Assembly (NCBI RefSeq): GCF_005930355.1 | Contig: NZ_VDBO01000001.1 | Location: 1,905,135-1,969,134 of the forward strand | DNA from: Paenibacillus sinopodophylli | GTDB lineage: Bacteria > Bacillota > Bacilli > Paenibacillales > Paenibacillaceae | Length of the DNA: 64,000 nt | Direction of reading: 5' to 3' | In this document: one piece after another, positions 54,416-62,839 of the stretch | How positions within the stretch are numbered: position 1 is the first letter of the stretch | Layout: each line of letters begins with the position of its first letter | Made by a program: the position numbers and the translations under genes | The notes under the pieces: model-generated | What the model saw: only the letters and a program-made list of their open reading frames with translations | Databases searched by the model: none | What the model was told of the DNA's origin: nothing

Positions 54416-54457
54416 AGAAAAGGCTGCAATTGGCGCATGAACGCGCAGATTGCAGCC
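54416..54457 (-). terminator. Terminator after the HAD phosphatase gene
   Basis: Stem GGCTGCAAT/ATTGCAGCC extended by GCGC/GCGC-type pairs, then TTTTCTTATTT on the minus strand. It follows the foldback element, so it ends transcripts that cross that element. Confidence 0.8.
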
Positions 54458-54519
54458 CTAATTTGTTAGCTTCTTATTTCTGTAATAAACGAAATAAACC
54501 TCATGAAAAACGTTGCTTA

Positions 54520-54685
54520 CTAGGTCGTGTCAGAAAACCCGTTCAGTGGCACCTTTCACCGCCTTTTCGCCCCCTGCTTCGTTCCGTTTGCTTGACGTAC
54601 CCCGGTACGCCTTCACAAACGCGCCTTGCATGGAACGAAAATTCGGCAAAATTTGCTGTCCTCAGAGTTCTCAGACACGCCCTAG
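54520..54685. mobile_element. MITE-like foldback element abutting the HAD gene
   Basis: About 166 bases flanked by inverted repeats: CTAGGTCGTGTCAGAAAAC at the left and, on the minus strand from the right end, CTAGGGCGTGTCTGAGAAC. The interior is also a long imperfect palindrome centred on GTACCCCGGTAC (54599-54610) with arms TTCGTTCC and GGAACGAA. CTAG at both outer edges would fit a TA or CTAG target duplication. No coding capacity. Non-autonomous element, probably mobilised by an IS with similar ends elsewhere in the genome. Confidence 0.65.
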
Positions 54686-55335
54686 GCCTGTGACAAAACA
54701 AATGCACGGAAATCGTCAACGTCGCTGAAGATGCGTTCTGGCTGAGTTCGATAATGCTTGTCCTGCACGATCGACATCCACTGCGCTGCGAAAGTACGTA
54801 CTTCTGCTTCCTGACCTGCTTGCATGTCATCATTGCTGTCCCCGACGAAGATTGTATGCTCTCGCGACCAGCCTAGCTTGTCTAGTATACGGTGAATGCC
54901 TTCCGCCGATGGCTTGCGCTTCTCTACATCGTCGCCGGTTATAATATGGTCGAACTTCGTTTCCCAGCCTAGCTTTTCAAGAGAAATATCGAGTGTTCGC
55001 CGCGACTTTCCAGTGAACAAGGCGAGACCAAAGCCCGCTTTCCGAAGTGCTGCAAGCAGTTCTACAATGCTCTCGCTGCGCTCGACAAGCTCATCATGAT
55101 GCTGCTCATAATCCGACAAGAACTCATTTATCGCTTGCTCTACCTGATCGCGGTTCTGAAGATGCCGTTCAATAATTTGCAGCTCTGTTGGTCCAGCTAC
55201 TGCATATATATCCTCAATCGTTATTTCACGGCTGTCATGCCGGCGGAATACGCCTGCAACAGCCATATACATGACAGGCCAAGTATCCGCCAGTGTGCCG
55301 TCAAAATCAAATATAATATGTTTAACCGTGCTCAT
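54682..55335 (-). CDS. HAD-family phosphatase (phosphoglycolate phosphatase/PpaX type)
   Basis: 217 residues. Motif I IIFDFDGTLADTWP, helical cap, motif II LALFTGKSRRT, Lys in DDVEKRKPSAEG, and motif IV IFVGDSNDDMQAGQEAE. Probably hydrolyses a small phosphorylated metabolite; the annotation to phosphoglycolate or pyrophosphate is by family only. The stop codon TAG (54682-54684) lies in the CTAG at the edge of the foldback element, so the insertion touches the very end of the gene without obvious loss. Start ATG 55335 (MSTVKHIIFDFDG). Confidence 0.9.
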   Translation of the reverse strand: MSTVKHIIFDFDGTLADTWPVMYMAVAGVFRRHDSREITIEDIYAVAGPTELQIIERHLQNRDQVEQAINEFLSDYEQHHDELVERSESIVELLAALRKAGFGLALFTGKSRRTLDISLEKLGWETKFDHIITGDDVEKRKPSAEGIHRILDKLGWSREHTIFVGDSNDDMQAGQEAEVRTFAAQWMSIVQDKHYRTQPERIFSDVDDFRAFVLSQA

Positions 55336-55374
55336 GCGATCGCCCCTCTCCGTTCGTTCTTTCTATTATAATCG

Positions 55375-55403
55375 AAAAAGGCGTTCCCGCTAGGGGGACG
55401 CCT
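55375..55403 (-). terminator. Terminator of the second GH71/99-like gene
   Basis: Stem AAGGCGTCCCC/GGGAACGCCTT (one bulge) with TTTTTC on the minus strand, 20 bases after the stop at 55424. Confidence 0.85.
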
Positions 55404-55423
55404 TCATCTCTATCAAATCTTTA

Positions 55424-57559
55424 CTATTGATGGCTGGTCGGATGATTCACGGTAAGCGGAAGCTCATTGTTGAACAATCTCGCAATATCGCCGGTTAAGC
55501 GCAAATAGAAATCTGATGATACGGCAACACCGTCTGCATCAAGGGTTAGGAAATATTGATTATTCGGAATCATCGAGCTGTTCGTCGCTGCTTTGGCAAT
55601 AGCTGTCGCCTCATCATATTCGTCGAACATGGCAATGTAACCTGTATTGACTCCTAAACTTTTCAGATTGTAGGCCTGCCGCCACATGAAATCACCGTGC
55701 AGTCGAGGAATTTCGTTAATCGGCCCGTTTTTCATATTTTTCCAAGCAAAGCCTGGCCAGATAACCGGTTGATAAACAATGCCGTTCGCTTGCGTGAATT
55801 CGAAATCCGGCTGCCACTGATTCGTTTTATAGTGGTCTGCTCCCGCTATTTGGCTGAATCGGCCGACAAACCACGGGGACAGCATATCCAGCGATTTATA
55901 TACGTCAAGGAAACCGCTCTTGGAATCTCCCGTCCCATTGCGCCAGTGTGTAGGAACGCCGCCGATCACGTAATAGCCTTGGTTCTTAAACCATGTAATC
56001 AGCTCAGCTGACTCTGCCGCCGTACCCGGACGGTCTGTAAATCCGATCCCCCAAATACATATGACAGGTTTGCCGCCCTGCTTGGCATACGCGGAGGATG
56101 CTGTCAAATTCATCGTACCTACCACATTGTTCGTAAAATCTGTCTTGACGTTATTCACCCACTGGGTTGGACTCAGGTCCGTAATATCGTACATGACGTA
56201 AAATTTGCGTCCATATGACTCCGCAGCATTTTTCACCTTGACGGCTACGCTATCCCGGTTCTGTCTCCAGCTGTTCGGAGCGCTGCTCGCATCCGCACCG
56301 AATCTTTGCAGGGCGGCGCCGCTAATATTGTACGTTTGCATCCATTCGAAATGCTTGTTGACCGTTTCCTGGTCATAAGAGGAGAACAGCTTGGCGGGCT
56401 GTCCATTGCCTAGATTGCCCAGATTTGTCTGATACAGCTTCGTATACTCGCTAATATCCGGGTACATCTCGACATTCACGTTCGAATTAGGAGTTAGATT
56501 GTTGTTGTCTTTGGACCAGTGCGTCCAGTTGTTGAGGGGTGAACCATCGCCGCCGGCAGTGAACCAGCCTTGATAGCCCGCAAATATTTTGCCGACTACG
56601 TCGCCGCCAGGCGAAGCAGCCCCGAACTTGAACCAATGGACATTAAAGAGGTTTCCCGTTCCACCTGTAAATTTCAAGAACAGCTGATGGACCCCGCTTA
56701 TTGTATTGATCGAACAATTTTTCGTTGTCCAAGTTTGCCAGCCGCCTGTACCCGTTACGGCACAAGTTCCAGCCAAAGTCCCCGTAGCGCTGTCCAGTCT
56801 GATTTCGATATTGCCGCCGCTCGTTTGGCTGGCTACTCGCAAAGAAACCGTAGAGGCTCCGCTGCCGAAATCGACATCATTGAACGCGATGTAGTCACCA
56901 TTGTCAATATAGGCTACATTCTGACCACCCTCGCTTGAGGCTTCCAGCTGAATGCCGAATTGGCTGTTGTAGCTTGAAGCTGCCGTCTGTGCAAAAGCCG
57001 AAATCACACTTGGAGCAGCACTTGGCGTTGGTGTAGGGGAAGGGGAAGGTGTAGGTCCATATAACTCCAGCTCTGATACCTGTCCACCTGTCGCTCCGCT
57101 ATTCGCCGTCACATTTACCTTCCAATACCGTGCGCTCGTACTCGCGAAATTGATCGTCACCGAGTTCGAGCCTGCGTTAAAGATATAGTTCGCCGAAGCT
57201 GTGACCGTCGTATAGCTCACATCATCACTGCTTTGCTGAATCGAAAGCGTCTGTGTACGCGTACCCCATGACACGGGAAGCTTAAGAACGACTTGGTTAA
57301 CGGATTGGCTGCTGCCAAGATCGACCCTTAGCCAATTCGGATAGCTGTTAACCGCCCCTTCCCAGTAAGTAGCCTGATTCCCATCTGTTGCGTTGGCAGC
57401 GGAATACACCTGAGTATGGCTGCTTTCTGTTACTGGTTTATTAAGCGCTAAATTGGATGCGGCAGAAACCTGAGACGGCGAGAATGAAATCTGAGTAGCG
57501 ATGATGATGAATGCGAGGGAGATAATTAGCCATACACTTTTTTTACTTTTAGCGAACAT
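55424..57559 (-). CDS. Secreted GH71/99-like glycosidase, paralogue of 51958-54114
   Basis: 711 residues, ATG 57559 with AAAGGAGG. Layout identical to the neighbour: signal peptide (VWLIISLAFIIIATQISFSP), discoidin module (LALNKPVTESSHTQVYSAAN), Pro/Ser/Thr linker, CBM6/35-like module (VAYIDNGDYIAFNDVDFG), catalytic domain (GKIFAGYQGWFTAGGDGSPL; VICIWGIGFTDRPGTAAESA; YIAMFDEYDEATAIAKAATN) and the same C-terminal NHPTSHQ. Similarity is spread evenly over the protein, so the pair arose by whole-gene duplication and has since diverged. The HAD gene and a foldback element lie between them. Confidence 0.88.
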   Translation of the reverse strand: MFAKSKKSVWLIISLAFIIIATQISFSPSQVSAASNLALNKPVTESSHTQVYSAANATDGNQATYWEGAVNSYPNWLRVDLGSSQSVNQVVLKLPVSWGTRTQTLSIQQSSDDVSYTTVTASANYIFNAGSNSVTINFASTSARYWKVNVTANSGATGGQVSELELYGPTPSPSPTPTPSAAPSVISAFAQTAASSYNSQFGIQLEASSEGGQNVAYIDNGDYIAFNDVDFGSGASTVSLRVASQTSGGNIEIRLDSATGTLAGTCAVTGTGGWQTWTTKNCSINTISGVHQLFLKFTGGTGNLFNVHWFKFGAASPGGDVVGKIFAGYQGWFTAGGDGSPLNNWTHWSKDNNNLTPNSNVNVEMYPDISEYTKLYQTNLGNLGNGQPAKLFSSYDQETVNKHFEWMQTYNISGAALQRFGADASSAPNSWRQNRDSVAVKVKNAAESYGRKFYVMYDITDLSPTQWVNNVKTDFTNNVVGTMNLTASSAYAKQGGKPVICIWGIGFTDRPGTAAESAELITWFKNQGYYVIGGVPTHWRNGTGDSKSGFLDVYKSLDMLSPWFVGRFSQIAGADHYKTNQWQPDFEFTQANGIVYQPVIWPGFAWKNMKNGPINEIPRLHGDFMWRQAYNLKSLGVNTGYIAMFDEYDEATAIAKAATNSSMIPNNQYFLTLDADGVAVSSDFYLRLTGDIARLFNNELPLTVNHPTSHQ

Positions 57560-57701
57560 GCTCTTCCTCCTTTAAGTTTGTATTGCAATACTGAACCAAG
57601 CCCTTATTGACGATCCTACCACCTCCTCCTCCTCCTTACATTACGGCAGATCATTGGAACTGCGCTGATGAGCTGTCTTGGTTGCAAAATACGGATTCGC
57701 G

Positions 57702-57735
57702 AAAAAAGAGCCTAGTCCCGGGGGACCAGGCTCGC
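57702..57735 (-). terminator. Terminator of the 57.8-61.3 kb ABC transporter operon
   Basis: Stem GAGCCTGGTCC/GGACTAGGCTC (one mismatch) around CCCG, followed by TTTTTTC on the minus strand. Confidence 0.88.
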
Positions 57736-57809
57736 GGTTTAAGGCTGCTGGTTATACAGGAGAAGCCTTCCTTCATTGCTTCAGGTCGGCTTCTCTCGTA
57801 GATGAATGA

Positions 57810-59360
57810 TTATTTTTTAGTTGCAAGGAACGCGTCAATTTGTTTTTGCGTATCGGCAATGATGATGTCCAATCCGTTTTTCTTCTGTGTCTCGATATAA
57901 TCCGCTACTGCCTTCTCTACATCCTTCACGACACCGAATTCAATGGGTCTGTTCAGTTCATCACTTGCGGTATCACGTTTCGCGATCTCGTTCTTCATAT
58001 TGTCCTCTGCAATAAACAGCCCGTCGATCGGAGAGTTCACATTGTTCGGCTTGCTTGCGAATTCAGCTTCCTTCACCCAGAAATCAGGTCCGTATGTCAT
58101 CGTTGGACGCATGAATTGCGGCTTCCAGAACGCCCATTGGCCGCCCCATTCCATGTAATTGCTCGTCGTTGTATCCATTCCTGCTGGATAATCGGCCGCT
58201 TCGCCATTCAGTACATAGGTTTTGCCTTCAATTCCGTATTGAACAAGGTCATAAAGTGTTTTGTCGGTTTCGATCATATCCAGTAGACGAAGCACGCGCT
58301 CCGGATTTTTGGAATTGCGGTTGATCGCAACGACGTTAGCAAGCGCTGTACGGTTAACAAAGCGTTTGTCCGGGTACAATTCAGCCGATTCCATTTGGAA
58401 AGTCGAATCGGAGAAGCCTGGATTGGCACTGACCCATTCATGAGAAGTAACCGTAAACAGTTTCTTTCCATTTCGCCATTCTGCTGCTTCATCTGACTTA
58501 TCGATCATCGAATCTCGATTGATTAGATTATCGTCATACCACACCTTAGCCAGCTTTGCCGCCTCTAGATAGAAAGGCTGCTGCTCAACCGCTTGAATCG
58601 TTATTTTGTCATCAGCCAAATAGAAGCCGAGACCGTGGAAATTCAAATCTACCCACTCATCGCGAATCATGATGAGCGATATAGGTGCTGTGCGGGATAT
58701 TCTTTCGTTCGGGTAAGCCTTCTTCAGCTCACGCAGCAAACGGTCAACATCCTCGATCGTCTTAATCGATCCAGCTGGTATATCAAGGCCAGCCTTCTCA
58801 ACAAGATCGGAACGCCAAGCGGTAAACTTACGCTCATTCATCTTCATTGTCCACGGAAGTCCAACGATGTCGCCGTTTACTGTAGCTGCCGTAAGCGTGC
58901 CTTGCTCCTCGTATTTCTTCGTGAGATTAGGCGCAAACTCCGGAAGCAGATCATTCAGCGCCATATACGAGCCCTTCGCAGCCATTTGCTTGTACGACAA
59001 CCAATCGCCATCGAAGTTCATATCCCAGTTATCGCCAGAAGCAGCCATAACGAGCATTTTTTCTTTGAAATCGCCGAACGGAATAAAATTAACGTCGAAC
59101 TTCACGTTCAGCCCCTTCGCCTTTACGTATTCGCTGACCTTGGACCAGACCTCGTCCGTAGCTGCTTTTTTATCCCCGCCAAAATAAAATTTAAGCGTGA
59201 CCTCGTCCTCCTGCTTCTCACCGGATTCCTCAGAAGGTGCATTCGTCGCTGTGCTGTTGTTAGTCACATTCCCGTTGTTCGAGCTGCAGCCCGCAAGCAT
59301 CGCGGTGACTAGCATAACAGCAGTCAGCAGCAGCGGCAGTTTTGCCTTTCTTTTTTTCAT
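57810..59360 (-). CDS. LplA/LipO-type ABC transporter substrate-binding lipoprotein
   Basis: Start at ATG 59360 (MKKRKAKLPLLL), with AGGGGAGAG upstream; frame open to 59381. Signal peptide with lipobox AMLAGC-S and about 516 residues, the length of LplA/LipO-type binding proteins. Motifs: FDVNFIPFGDFKEKMLVMAA, WDMNFDGDWLSYKQMAAKGS, YPNERISRTAPISL and the C-terminal ETQKKNGLDIIIADTQKQID. It pairs with the LplB/YtcP-type permeases 59417 and 60335 to import an oligosaccharide or glycoconjugate (substrate unknown). Confidence 0.93.
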   Translation of the reverse strand: MKKRKAKLPLLLTAVMLVTAMLAGCSSNNGNVTNNSTATNAPSEESGEKQEDEVTLKFYFGGDKKAATDEVWSKVSEYVKAKGLNVKFDVNFIPFGDFKEKMLVMAASGDNWDMNFDGDWLSYKQMAAKGSYMALNDLLPEFAPNLTKKYEEQGTLTAATVNGDIVGLPWTMKMNERKFTAWRSDLVEKAGLDIPAGSIKTIEDVDRLLRELKKAYPNERISRTAPISLIMIRDEWVDLNFHGLGFYLADDKITIQAVEQQPFYLEAAKLAKVWYDDNLINRDSMIDKSDEAAEWRNGKKLFTVTSHEWVSANPGFSDSTFQMESAELYPDKRFVNRTALANVVAINRNSKNPERVLRLLDMIETDKTLYDLVQYGIEGKTYVLNGEAADYPAGMDTTTSNYMEWGGQWAFWKPQFMRPTMTYGPDFWVKEAEFASKPNNVNSPIDGLFIAEDNMKNEIAKRDTASDELNRPIEFGVVKDVEKAVADYIETQKKNGLDIIIADTQKQIDAFLATKK

Positions 59361-59416
59361 CTGAATCTCTCCCCTTAGCATTTGATTTATATACTACACG
59401 GCTGATGCCGACATAG

Positions 59417-60301
59417 TCATCCTTTTACGGCGCCAACCATTAAACCCTTGACGAAAAAACGCTGCACAAACGGATATAAGAAAATAATAGGTCCAATTGT
59501 GATGACCGTAAGCGCCATCTTGATCGATTCCGATGGAATCTGCGCGGATATGCGCTGCATTGCAGAAGCGTTGCTGGAGCTCTTCAGAAACTCCACATTG
59601 GAGATCAGCGTCCGCAGCAGCAGCTGCAGCGGCTGAAGCTCTTGCTTATCGACGAACATAAGGCCAAGAAACCAGTCGTTCCAGTAGCTCAAGGCAACGA
59701 ACAAGCCCACTGTAGCAAGCACAGGCACCGAAAGCGGCACGATTAGACTGTAAAAGATTTTGAAATCGCCTGCACCGTCCATTTTGGCCGACTCGTTCAT
59801 GTCCTCGGGAATCGAGAGCATGAAATTGCGAATGAGGAACATATTGAATGCATTGGCCAGCATTGGCAGAATAAGTGCCCATAGCGTATCCTTCAGGTCC
59901 AGGTATCTGACGCAAATGATATACCACGGGACGAGCCCTCCATTAAACAGCATCGTGATAATCACATAGATAGACAGTATGTTTCGATACTTAAACGATC
60001 GCCTCGCCATTACGTATGCACCCATGCTCGTTACGAATAACGATAGCAGCGTACCAGCCGCCGTAACGAATAAACTTACGCCGTACGCGTCTAGAATGCG
60101 GCTCGATCCTAGAAACAAAATCCGGTAAGAATCAAAGGTGACTGTTTTGGGCCAGAGCGAGTAACCAAACTCCATAATATCCTTCTCCGTGCTGAGCGAG
60201 CCCGAAATAACCATAATAAATGGGAACAGGCATGATAAGCTAAATAAAGAGATCGCGATCATAATGACGATTTGTGATATAGACATTTTGCGGGCAAGCA
60301 T
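59417..60301 (-). CDS. Carbohydrate ABC transporter permease (YtcP/LplC-type)
   Basis: 294 residues, six spans; EAA loop SAKMDGAGDFKIFYSLIVPL; ends FFVKGLMVGAVKG, the characteristic C terminus of the YtcP group. ATG 60301 with GGGAGG. Forms the channel with the permease at 60335. Confidence 0.92.
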   Translation of the reverse strand: MLARKMSISQIVIMIAISLFSLSCLFPFIMVISGSLSTEKDIMEFGYSLWPKTVTFDSYRILFLGSSRILDAYGVSLFVTAAGTLLSLFVTSMGAYVMARRSFKYRNILSIYVIITMLFNGGLVPWYIICVRYLDLKDTLWALILPMLANAFNMFLIRNFMLSIPEDMNESAKMDGAGDFKIFYSLIVPLSVPVLATVGLFVALSYWNDWFLGLMFVDKQELQPLQLLLRTLISNVEFLKSSSNASAMQRISAQIPSESIKMALTVITIGPIIFLYPFVQRFFVKGLMVGAVKG

Positions 60302-60334
60302 ATAAGTGAACCTCCCTTGATGTGAAATGACGGA

Positions 60335-61261
60335 TTAAAATATCGCCGAGTCCTTGTCTATTTTGCGAGCTGCGTAATTACTGCCGATAATGAGCACGAA
60401 GGCGATAATTGACTGTAGGAAGCCAGCTGCAGATGCCATACCGATATCGCCGGATTTGCGCAAGCTGCGATAAACGAATGTGTCAATGACGTCCGTAGTC
60501 GGGAACAACAGAGACGCATCGCCGACCATCGCATAGAACATGCCGAAGTCTGCATTCATAATTCGGCCAACCGCAAGCAGCGTCAGAATAATAATCGTCG
60601 GCCTTAGCATCGGAATGCTGATATAGCGAATTTGCTGGAAGCGTGTGGCACCGTCAATTGAAGCCGCTTCATAATAAGAATTGTCGATAGAGGTTAATGC
60701 CGCCAAATAGATAATCGTGCCGTACCCTGTTACCTTCCACCTCACGGCAATCGTCAGGATGAGCGGCCATAAGCCAGCTTCGCTGTAGAAATCGATAGGC
60801 TGCATACCGATGCCCTCAAGCAGTCGATTAATAGCGCCGCTCTCGAAATTCATCAGGTTATAAGCGAAGACACCAACGACAATCCATGAAATGAAGAACG
60901 GCAGAAACGTAATCGATTGCGTAATACGCTTGAAATATTTGTTCCGAATCTCGTTAAGCAGCAAGGCGAACCCTACTTCGAATAGTAAGCCAACCGTGAT
61001 GAACAGCGCATTCAACAGAATCGTATTTCGAATAGCACGGAACGCGGTTGAAGATGAGAACAAGTAATCAAAGTTATAGAGCAGCGGGTCCATCCAATCG
61101 CTCCCGAATATCCCCTTTGCGAAGTCGAAGTTTTTGAATGCGATGACCAGCCCTGCGAGCGGCAAGTAATTAAATAGAAAAAGGAGCGTCGCGACGGGCA
61201 GGAACATAAGCAGCAAGGTACGGTTTCGAAGCAATTCCCGAATGACTCCATTTGATTTCAT
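60335..61261 (-). CDS. Carbohydrate ABC transporter permease (LplB-type)
   Basis: Start at ATG 61261 (MKSNGVIREL), seven bases after AAAGGGA; frame open to 61267. About 308 residues, six spans (LMFLPVATLLFLFNYLPLAG first). EAA loop AASIDGATRFQQIRYISIP. First permease of the 57.8-61.3 kb operon. No ATPase gene here, so it probably uses the MsmX/UgpC-type ATPase encoded at 44744 or elsewhere. Confidence 0.92.
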   Translation of the reverse strand: MKSNGVIRELLRNRTLLLMFLPVATLLFLFNYLPLAGLVIAFKNFDFAKGIFGSDWMDPLLYNFDYLFSSSTAFRAIRNTILLNALFITVGLLFEVGFALLLNEIRNKYFKRITQSITFLPFFISWIVVGVFAYNLMNFESGAINRLLEGIGMQPIDFYSEAGLWPLILTIAVRWKVTGYGTIIYLAALTSIDNSYYEAASIDGATRFQQIRYISIPMLRPTIIILTLLAVGRIMNADFGMFYAMVGDASLLFPTTDVIDTFVYRSLRKSGDIGMASAAGFLQSIIAFVLIIGSNYAARKIDKDSAIF

Positions 61262-61387
61262 ATCCATTTCCCTTTCCCATAAGTGATACTTTTATATTAA
61301 AGTAACGCCAATTTCCATACTATGGGGCATTCTTATCCTTTGTTGTGCTCGGTTAGCTTCCTCTTTATTTCTTCTGCCCATAGACAA

Positions 61388-61433
61388 ATAAGAGCCTCCT
61401 TCCGGCAGATCGATCTGCTAGAAGAAGGCTCTT
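61388..61433 (-). terminator. Terminator of the 61473 binding-protein gene
   Basis: Long stem AGAGCC-CTTC--GCAGATC/GATCTGC--GAAG-GGCTCT with bulges; the core GCAGATCGATCTGC is a perfect palindrome. Minus-strand flank TTATTTGTCT. It separates the binding-protein gene from the LplB-type permease gene downstream. Confidence 0.8.
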
Positions 61434-61472
61434 CGAACCTGTATTCTGCTTTGCAAACGTATGTCTGCAAGC

Positions 61473-62819
61473 TCAAGGCTTGCGTTTCATGCGTTCCCGC
61501 AGCTCAAGCGTTTTTTTGTTCCATGCTTCGGTTTCCGGAATGATTCGATTCACGTCATGACCTTGAAATACGATATCGTTGACGACATTGATCCAGTTAT
61601 AGTCGGAGAATCCGGGAATCGTCGCACCGGGCAATACGAGCCCATTATCCCTCGTCATCTTGACCGCTTCGATGTTTTTTCCCTGCCATAGCGGTACTTG
61701 ATCGATGTACGCCGCCAGCTCCGGATCGATAACCGAAGCGTTCGCTCCCTTCTCGATCTTCCACTTCTGCGCCTCCAGCTCGAACTGGAAGCTGATCCAC
61801 TTATAAGCATCGTCTTTATGCTGCGAATCGCTCAGCAGCGCAAGCGGTCCATTGATATGGAACGAATATTGATCGACCTCGCCCCTTGGAAAAGGAAGAA
61901 TATCCCACTCAAAGGCCGCTTCCTTCTGCAAACTTGGCAGCAGCCAGTCTCCCCCGATATCGAAAGCCGTCTTGCCGTTTACGAATTGCCGTACAACCTC
62001 GCCGTTCGCGGCTGCATCCTTCCAGGACAGCATCGAGCCATCCTTCGTCACGAATTCCTGCAGCCAGCGTACATCATCCAATATTTCAGGCGTATGAAGC
62101 AAGCTCTGAGTCAATCGCTCATTCAAATAGGCCAAATTCGGAGCATGACCATCGGCTGTCGCTTTCATGGGCAGCAAGCGCATGACAAAGTCGCTGTTCG
62201 TAGTCAGTCCGTACTCCCCTGCGGAAGGATCGGTGACGCGCTTGGCGATATTTCGGAAGTCTTCGAAGGTCCAATTGTTGGACGGCATATCAATTCCATG
62301 CTTGGCAAGCAAATCTTTGTTGACGATAATCCACATCGGTACGTCAACGAACGGAACAGCCAGCCTGCGGCCATTAAACACCATCGTATCGAAATAACCG
62401 TCCGGCAGCACCTTGTTCTGGAACGAGACGTCCTTGTCCATATAAGGCTTTAGATTTTCCAGCAAACCGCTTTCCTCATAACGGAGTAAATCTCCTACGA
62501 CCCAAGTGAGATCAACAGGCGTACCTGCTGCCTTAAGCGCAATGATCTGATCCATAATCGTATCGTCGCCGCCGTTAATCTGAATCGGCTCAATCGTGAT
62601 CCAAGGATATTTGGCATTAAATTTATCATATAGCTCTTGGTAGGTATCGTCCGCCCAAGTCAATAGCTTGAGTGTTACTGGAGTTCTAGTGTTATCTTGC
62701 TCAGCCTTCGCTGAATGGTTCCCGCTCTCCTCATTCTTTGTCGTACAGGAAGTGATAACGAGCATCATCATCATCAGGAGTATACTTATAACAAATGTAA
62801 CGTTACGTTTGTTTATCAA
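61473..62819 (-). CDS. Sugar ABC transporter binding lipoprotein, paralogue of 32205-33569
   Basis: TTG start at 62819 with AAAGGAGG seven bases upstream. 448 residues, lipobox VITSC-T. Family-1 binding protein with the same blocks as the 32205 gene (DLTWVVGDLLRYEESG; AVPFVDVPMWIIVNKDLLAK; AFDIGGDWLLPSLQKE; GFSDYNWINVVNDI). It follows the sensor kinase gene by 20 bases and is cut off from the permeases by a terminator, so it may serve the kinase (signal capture) or the permeases of the 32-46 kb operon. Confidence 0.92.
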   Translation of the reverse strand: MINKRNVTFVISILLMMMMLVITSCTTKNEESGNHSAKAEQDNTRTPVTLKLLTWADDTYQELYDKFNAKYPWITIEPIQINGGDDTIMDQIIALKAAGTPVDLTWVVGDLLRYEESGLLENLKPYMDKDVSFQNKVLPDGYFDTMVFNGRRLAVPFVDVPMWIIVNKDLLAKHGIDMPSNNWTFEDFRNIAKRVTDPSAGEYGLTTNSDFVMRLLPMKATADGHAPNLAYLNERLTQSLLHTPEILDDVRWLQEFVTKDGSMLSWKDAAANGEVVRQFVNGKTAFDIGGDWLLPSLQKEAAFEWDILPFPRGEVDQYSFHINGPLALLSDSQHKDDAYKWISFQFELEAQKWKIEKGANASVIDPELAAYIDQVPLWQGKNIEAVKMTRDNGLVLPGATIPGFSDYNWINVVNDIVFQGHDVNRIIPETEAWNKKTLELRERMKRKP

Positions 62820-62839
62820 GGTAATGCCTCCTTTGATTG

